Source: Thermoplasmata archaeon (GTDB lineage: Archaea > Thermoplasmatota > Thermoplasmata > Halarchaeoplasmatales > Halarchaeoplasmataceae). Taken from it: a stretch of 8,806 bases of DNA. Shown piece by piece: positions 5,265 to 8,806 of this stretch. The stretch is from NCBI GenBank assembly GCA_019594305.1, contig JAFDTZ010000092.1:1-8806 (forward strand), read 5' to 3'. Made by a program: the position numbers and the translations under genes. Under the pieces are notes generated by a model that worked only from the letters and a program-made list of their open reading frames with translations, did no database searches and had not been told where the DNA came from. Numbering within the stretch: the stretch's first letter is position 1; every line of letters begins with the position of its first letter.

Positions 5265-6500
5265 ATGGATAAGCTAGTGGATAAAGGAATAAAACGCTTG
5301 GAATGGGCACGGGACCATATGGCAGTATTAAGCACCGTCAGAGACGATGTGAAGGACGGTGGATATCTTGAGGGAAAGAACATATCAATGGCTCTACACG
5401 TAGAGGCTAAAACAGGCATACTTGCTCTATCTCTGGCCCATGCCGGTGCCAAGGTTAAGATGGCAAGTTGCAATCCCCTTTCAACCGATGATTCAGTGGC
5501 GGAGGCGTTGCGGGAAGAATATGGTATGGACGTCTATGCACGAAGAGGTGAGAGTAGTGAAGAATATTATGAACATCTGAAGAGCACTCTCGAGCATGAC
5601 ACACATGTGGTCATAGATGATGGTGGGGACTTGATATCAATGATACACACCGAGCGGGAGGATCTGATAGATGGCATCTACGGTGGCGCCGAGGAAACCA
5701 CTACCGGTATAGTTCGGCTCAGGGCCATGGAAGCGGATGGAGCCCTAAAATTCCCAGTGATGTCCGTTAACGACGCCTACATGAAACATATGTTCGACAA
5801 TAGGTACGGCACGGGTCAATCGACCATCGATGGTCTTATGACTGCAACAAACCTTCAGTTAAGCGGCAAGATGTTTTTGGTGGTAGGCTACGGCTGGTGC
5901 GGACGGGGTATCGCCATGAGGGCTAGGGGAATGGGTGCTAACGTGATGGTCTCCGAAGTGGACCCTGTGAAGGCGGTGGAGGCCAAAATGGACGGCTTCC
6001 GGGTAGTAACCTGTAAAGATGGCATCAGCAAGGCGGACTTTGCGGTCACAGCTACCGGCTGCAAGGACGTAGTAGATACCGAGGCGATCATGGCTGCGAA
6101 AAAAGGATGCATATTGGCAAATTCCGGGCATTTCAATAACGAAATACCAAAAGATGTTTTGGAGAATTTATCGGTATCACAAAGGGAAGCAAGGGAAGAT
6201 GTGATTGAGTACATTATGGACGATGGTAGAAAACTATACTTACTTGCAGAGGGCAGACTTGTCAACCTTGCCATAGGCCAGGGGCATCCCGTAGAGATTA
6301 TGGACATGAGCTTCGCCCTGCAGACGCTAGCTGCTGAATACGTTGTTAAAACCGAAGGTCTCGAACCGGGTGTGCATGATATACCAAGGGAATTGGACGA
6401 AAAGGTAGCTAGGCTAATGCTTCAGGCAGATGGTTTATATATCGATTCGCTGACAGAAGAGCAGGAAAGATACATGAACAGCTGGAAAGAAGGTACGTGA
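5265..6500 (+). CDS. ahcY: Adenosylhomocysteinase (SAH hydrolase)
   Basis: This 411-residue NAD-dependent cytoplasmic enzyme splits S-adenosylhomocysteine, the inhibitory by-product of SAM-dependent methylation, into homocysteine and adenosine. The substrate domain shows ALHVEAKTG (43-51), the EETTTG block (143-148) and FPVMSVNDAYMKHMFDN (163-179), with N169, K174 and D178 in the positions used by the family for catalysis, then YGTGQS. The NAD site is VVGYGWCGRG (206-215). Later blocks are SGHFNNEI (287-294), LAEGRLVNLA (327-336) and GQGHPVEIMDMSFALQ (338-353). The length matches the shorter archaeal type without the insertion of some bacterial enzymes. ATG 5265 has GGGGGA upstream. Some archaeal members (shown in Methanocaldococcus jannaschii) prefer S-inosylhomocysteine, so substrate choice is uncertain. 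It meets the EF-1 beta gene tail to tail with 4 nt between stops. Confidence 0.96.
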   Translation: MDKLVDKGIKRLEWARDHMAVLSTVRDDVKDGGYLEGKNISMALHVEAKTGILALSLAHAGAKVKMASCNPLSTDDSVAEALREEYGMDVYARRGESSEEYYEHLKSTLEHDTHVVIDDGGDLISMIHTEREDLIDGIYGGAEETTTGIVRLRAMEADGALKFPVMSVNDAYMKHMFDNRYGTGQSTIDGLMTATNLQLSGKMFLVVGYGWCGRGIAMRARGMGANVMVSEVDPVKAVEAKMDGFRVVTCKDGISKADFAVTATGCKDVVDTEAIMAAKKGCILANSGHFNNEIPKDVLENLSVSQREAREDVIEYIMDDGRKLYLLAEGRLVNLAIGQGHPVEIMDMSFALQTLAAEYVVKTEGLEPGVHDIPRELDEKVARLMLQADGLYIDSLTEEQERYMNSWKEGT

Positions 6501-6504
6501 AGTC

Positions 6505-6771
6505 CTAGATTAGTGTTATATCTACCGCTTCGGCGCTCTGAATACCTTCTATGGACTTCAGTTTTCCTTCTAACTCATCCACTATTCCGCCTTCATCGGG
6601 AATAATTATTGAAGATTTTAACGCTTTAAGACCGAAGGCAATTTTTTCCACAGTCGAGCCTTTGTACGAGCCATATTTTTCGGCTATGACTTTTACATCT
6701 TCCACGATGGCATCCAGGTCTGCTTCAGGGTCTTCGGGCATTATCCTGTAAACCAGCAAAACGTCTCCCAT
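6505..6771 (-). CDS. ef1b: Translation elongation factor 1 beta (aEF1B)
   Basis: This 88-residue protein is archaeal EF-1 beta, the guanine nucleotide exchange factor that reloads EF-1 alpha with GTP during elongation. It matches the family along its whole length: MGDVLLVYRIMPEDPEADL at the start, a helix through VKVIAEKYG, the basic EKIAFGLKALK strand region (47-57), the acidic IIIPDEGG loop, and a final AVDITLI strand. I start it at ATG 6771 rather than further upstream because upstream sequence belongs to the zinc-ribbon gene in another frame and the family begins at this methionine. The ATG lies 1 nt after the zinc-ribbon gene's TGA (TGAGATG), so translation is probably coupled. CCTTGAG just upstream offers only a weak ribosome-binding site, fitting re-initiation. 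Confidence 0.95.
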   Translation of the reverse strand: MGDVLLVYRIMPEDPEADLDAIVEDVKVIAEKYGSYKGSTVEKIAFGLKALKSSIIIPDEGGIVDELEGKLKSIEGIQSAEAVDITLI

Positions 6772-6772
6772 C

Positions 6773-6940
6773 TCAAGGCCCCCTGAAACCGCATTCGGTG
6801 CATTCATAAGTTTCGCCCTGGTCCCTACACCGCTTACATCGGCATATAGTGGTGTTGCCACAGTCCGGGCATGGGAAAGTAGTATTCCTCAGACCTATGA
6901 GGGTTATTCCACATGATGTGCATCTATAATCGTCTTTCAT
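6773..6940 (-). CDS. HVO_2753-like CPxCG zinc-ribbon protein
   Basis: This gene of only 55 codons begins at ATG 6940 (MKDDYRCTSCG) and ends at TGA 6775-6773. Four CxxC knuckles are present: C7/C10, C24/C27 (CPDCG), C35/C38 and C47/C50 (CTECGF), with the typical ending GFRGP, so it should bind two zinc ions. It belongs to the small archaeal zinc-finger family annotated as Zn-ribbon RNA-binding protein and typified by haloarchaeal HVO_2753, which characteristically sits directly upstream of EF-1 beta, as here. The molecular role is not settled; the fixed neighbour suggests a link to translation. No Shine-Dalgarno motif precedes the ATG, and a TATA box about 31 nt upstream suggests a leaderless transcript covering both genes. 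Confidence 0.92.
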   Translation of the reverse strand: MKDDYRCTSCGITLIGLRNTTFPCPDCGNTTICRCKRCRDQGETYECTECGFRGP

Positions 6941-6966
6941 TGTAATCGTGTGTTCGAGAATATAGA

Positions 6967-6980
6967 GTATATTTAAGTTT
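6967..6980 (-). promoter_or_regulatory. TATA box for the zinc-ribbon/EF-1 beta pair
   Basis: On the minus strand this reads AAACTTAAATATAC, centred about 31 nt before ATG 6940, with GCGAC just upstream as a possible BRE region. The 11-mer AAACTTAAATA is identical to the element at 1734-1744 on the plus strand. The short distance and missing ribosome-binding site indicate leaderless transcription. Confidence 0.6.
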
Positions 6981-7242
6981 GTCGCTTAGTTTTTTCGAAT
7001 ATGTTATTCTTCTATAATTTCGTCAAATTGATCGGAATACATTCTTCGAATCCTCGTTGATGCTAAGGATGAGGCTAAGCAATGACAATGAAAGTTTCAG
7101 TCACCTTGAAATACATCTCCATCACCCCTACAACTTAGCTCGAAGATAAAATGATGAGCTATTTGCCTTTCTTTAGCAGACGAGATGCAGGTTCGAGTGA
7201 CCGCAATATATATAACTATATGTATATTAGGGGGGTGTCTAG
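6981..7242. other. Intergenic stretch with no recognisable gene
   Basis: All six frames are broken or carry only short frames without family resemblance. The longest open plus-strand stretch (7018-7149, frame 1) encodes nothing I recognise. A repeat-like GCTAAG occurs at 7062-7067 and 7074-7079, and six G lie at 7230-7235. No tRNA, CRISPR or convincing hairpin was seen. It marks the change from conserved genes on the left to surface-protein material on the right and may be decayed coding sequence. Confidence 0.4.
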
Positions 7243-7383
7243 AAACACATATCGATCGTAGGTGAAAAACATGAAAAAGACGAAAATATGCGCGATAATG
7301 GCGTGCATAGATTCTCGGTACGTGTAGTGAACAACGACGGATATATCGGTTATGATGCAATTATATTTTATATAGGTGAATAG
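7243..7383 (+). pseudogene. Remnant C-terminus of an Ig-like surface protein
   Basis: Frame 1 is open from after a TAG at 7240-7242 to a TAG at 7381-7383 (46 codons). Its last 30 residues read like the final strands of an extracellular Ig-like repeat: DNGVHRFSVRVVNNDG, then YIGYDAIIFYIGE and a stop. The familiar pattern is D-G-x-H-x-x-x-V-R-x-x-x-N-x-G-x-x-x-x-D, followed by an alternating hydrophobic strand. No proper start codon or ribosome-binding site for a protein of this kind is present, so I read it as the decayed tail of a larger gene. The next gene runs into a domain of the same class at the right edge, suggesting a duplicated or recombined family. The stop at 7381 lies inside the promoter region of that gene. 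Confidence 0.6.
7361..7373 (+). promoter_or_regulatory. Possible TATA box for the GLUG-repeat gene
   Basis: TTATATTTTATAT overlaps the last codons of the Ig-like remnant. A start site about 26 nt downstream would fall near 7390-7396, leaving ATG 7412 (GAGG at 7401-7404, 7 nt before it) or ATG 7445 (AAAAGGA at 7434-7440, 4 nt before it) as the likely translation starts. Confidence 0.4.
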
Positions 7384-7411
7384 ACATATGTATCGGATAA
7401 GAGGCCTAGTG

Positions 7412-8026
7412 ATGAGGTATGAAAAAGTGGATGAAAAGGACTCCATGATCGTCGAACGAGAATGCCCTTATAAAGTTAGGAATATAGTTCTTGTGTTCGC
7501 ATTAGCAACTATGTTACTGACGACAAGTATATTGACTGCAGGATTCTTGTCTGCAAAAGGATATGATGGACATGAAAGAGTAGCGTTGAGCACAACCTTT
7601 TCGACAGGAAGTGGTACAGCGGACGACCCGTACATGATCTACAATGTACATGACCTTCAGAATATGAGTAACGATTTAAGCGCCCACTACGCGCTGGCCA
7701 ATGATATATATGCGGGTGTGACGAGAGACTGGAACTGGAACGATACTGTGAATATATACGAGGGGTTCGAGCCGGTGGGGTCAGGACCATATGATGAACC
7801 TATCAATCATTTCATAGGTAATTTTAATGGCAATAATTACACGATTACAGGATTGTACATTAACCGCCTAGGAGGGGCGTATGTGGGGTTGTTTGGATTT
7901 ATAGGTAGTGAAGGTTCAGTGAGCAACCTCGGACTTGTTGATATCGAGGTGAATGCATGGATAAAACAATACGAATTTATTCCTAGCAACAATATAGAAA
8001 ATATGATATTGACTCCCCCCTATTGA
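7412..8026 (+). CDS. GLUG-repeat surface protein, N-terminal part (frameshifted)
   Basis: This frame encodes the first 204 residues of a secreted protein. A basic stretch (KVRN) precedes a hydrophobic segment at about 25-47 (IVLVFALATMLL, TSILTAGFLSA), a signal peptide or membrane anchor. After it come the usual opening strands of GLUG-type adhesins: GSGTADDPYMIYN, HYALANDIY, GFEPVGS, FIGNFNGNNYTITGLYI and YVGLFGFIGSEGSVSNLG. The frame then breaks: at C6 (8015-8020) it runs into TGA at 8024-8026, while the repeat array continues in another frame. Dropping one C gives a continuous protein. I chose ATG 7412; ATG 7388 or 7445 are alternatives. The product would sit on the cell surface or outside and probably serves adhesion or cell-cell contact, an inference from GLUG proteins elsewhere. 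Sequons such as NYT suggest N-glycosylation. Confidence 0.72.
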   Translation: MRYEKVDEKDSMIVERECPYKVRNIVLVFALATMLLTTSILTAGFLSAKGYDGHERVALSTTFSTGSGTADDPYMIYNVHDLQNMSNDLSAHYALANDIYAGVTRDWNWNDTVNIYEGFEPVGSGPYDEPINHFIGNFNGNNYTITGLYINRLGGAYVGLFGFIGSEGSVSNLGLVDIEVNAWIKQYEFIPSNNIENMILTPPY

Positions 8027-8806
8027 TGGTCATTACGTAGGTGGACTTGTGGGGTATAACTGTGGTGAAGTGAATAACTCTTATGCTAAAGGAAATATTA
8101 GTGGAGACAGGGACGTAGGTGGCCTCGTTGGATCGAACTACCGGGGCACAGTGTCAAACTCGTATGCTAACGCGATTGTTAACGGAACCTGGCAGTATAT
8201 AGGCGGGTTGGTGGGATGGAACCGGGGTGGGATAATATCCAATTCGTATGCAATGGGAAATGTTAGAGGACAACGTGATGTAGGCGGGCTTTTAGGGGAT
8301 AACAACCTAAATGGAGTTGTGAAAAAATCATATGCTTCGGGTATAGTTGCTGGAGATGTAAGGGTTGGAGGTTTATTAGGAAGCAATAATGCACTTGTGT
8401 CCAACTCTTATTCGATGACTGATGTGACAGGGGATACTGATATAGGCGGACTTGCAGGTAGTAATATTAACGGTGATATTGTTAATTCCTACGCAGTAGG
8501 AAAGGTCTTCGGAGAAATAAACGTCGGGGGCTTAGTTGGGAGCGGCTCTGGTATAATCTCTAGTAGCTTCTGGAATGTGGATACATCTGGCCAAACAACC
8601 AGCGCAGGTGGTACCGAACTGACCACCAATGAAATGAAGAGCTATTATACATTTATGGATGCAGGTTGGGACTTTAACAACACGTGGTGGATGCTTGAGA
8701 ACATAACATATCCACTGCTGACGTGGCAAGAGATCTCACCGCCTATCGTATACATCCACTCACCAACTGAGGGTGACATATATACCGATAAAAATGTTTC
8801 AGTTGA
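8013..8806 (+). CDS. GLUG-repeat surface protein, C-terminal part, runs off window
   Basis: The frame opens at 8013, after a TGA at 8010-8012, and continues without a stop to the window edge. It holds seven GLUG units (VGGLVG, a variable stretch, then NSYA-like and a turn), the usual GLUG closing segment SSSFWNVDTSGQTTSAGGT with EMKSYYTFMDAGWDF and TWWMLENITYPLLTW, and from about 8739 the first strands of an Ig-like domain (PPIVYIHSPTEGDIY, then TDKNVSV). No signal peptide or proper start precedes it, so it is the continuation of the frame before it. Whether the full protein is made depends on the frameshift: a phase-variable tract, ribosomal slippage, a sequencing error or true decay are all possible. 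Sequons (NNS, NIS, NGT, NNT, NIT, NVS) are plentiful, fitting an archaeal glycosylated surface protein. Confidence 0.72.
8037..8591 (+). repeat. GLUG protein repeat array, seven units of 26-28 residues
   Basis: Units start at 8037, 8115, 8199, 8280, 8364, 8442 and 8523. Each opens with V/I-G-G-L-V/L/A-G, most carry S-N-S-Y or V-N-S-Y in the middle and close with a G-D/G-E turn. Lengths are 26, 28, 27, 28, 26 and 27 residues, with the last unit ending in the SFWN cap. The DNA is diverged between units, so this is an old array and not a fresh expansion. Such units stack as a beta-solenoid or beta-rich fibre. Confidence 0.85.

Noticed and set aside
6505..6861. A 118-residue reading of EF-1 beta starting at 6861
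   Set aside because: The first 30 residues have no counterpart in the family and overlap the zinc-ribbon gene, which has clear CxxC knuckles in another frame; EF-1 beta starts at 6771.
7186..7204. GGTTCGAGT, tRNA T-loop-like sequence (another TTCGAATCC at 7044-7052)
   Set aside because: The flanking bases do not form a five-pair T stem and no anticodon or acceptor arms can be placed.
7230..7249. GGGGGGTGTCTAGAAACAC resembling the terminal repeat of some insertion sequences
   Set aside because: No inverted partner, target-site duplication or transposase fragment is visible anywhere in the window.
7151..7261. A 36-codon frame starting MMSYLPFFSRRD
   Set aside because: No ribosome-binding site at a usual distance, no family resemblance and low-complexity AT-rich codons in the second half.
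7271..7327. An 18-codon ORF (MKKTKICAIMACIDSRYV) with GGTGA before its ATG
   Set aside because: It is short, has no recognisable features, and lies in a different frame from the Ig-like remnant, which explains the same bases better.
8138..8404. Minus-strand ORF of 88 residues across the GLUG array
   Set aside because: It is a mirror of the repeat-coding strand; its periodic proline-rich sequence follows from the repeats on the plus strand.

Overview
The window looks archaeal and most likely euryarchaeal. A Thermoplasmata-type lineage is my best guess, but nothing here proves it. The evidence is an exosome Csl4 subunit, archaeal EF-1 beta next to its CPxCG zinc-ribbon partner, the archaea-only 4-phosphopantoate--beta-alanine ligase, a GvpD/KaiC-like ATPase, and TATA boxes about 30 nt upstream of start codons (leaderless style).

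Layout. Positions 1-1717 (+) hold the last codons of an upstream gene, a METTL5-like rRNA/RNA methyltransferase, Csl4, and two tiny coiled-coil genes packed end to end. After a TATA box near 1740, 1832-3708 (+) encodes a Roadblock/LC7 protein followed 2 nt later by a two-lobed RecA-superfamily ATPase. Meeting it tail to tail is pcm (protein-L-isoaspartate methyltransferase, -, 3712-4353). A divergent promoter region separates pcm from the phosphopantothenate synthetase (+, 4488-5198), which is followed by adenosylhomocysteinase (+, 5265-6500). A minus-strand pair, a 55-residue zinc-ribbon protein and EF-1 beta, runs 6940-6505. Beyond 6940 the character changes: about 470 bp hold no intact gene but carry a decayed C-terminal fragment of an Ig-like surface protein, and then comes a secreted GLUG-repeat protein that is split by a frameshift at a run of six C and runs off the window into an Ig-like domain.

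How the genes fit together. The left part is core information processing (RNA methylation, RNA decay, elongation) plus methyl-group metabolism: two SAM-dependent methyltransferases and the hydrolase that removes their S-adenosylhomocysteine product. The right part is variable cell-surface material.

The most interesting points are: (1) the two adjacent small coiled-coil genes look like charge-swapped paralogues (lysines in one face glutamates in the other), suggesting an obligate heterodimer; (2) the Roadblock/ATPase pair, whose second ATPase lobe has lost its P-loop and whose Roadblock gene lacks a normal start codon where the family N-terminus should begin; (3) the C6 frameshift and the neighbouring pseudogene scrap in the surface-protein region.
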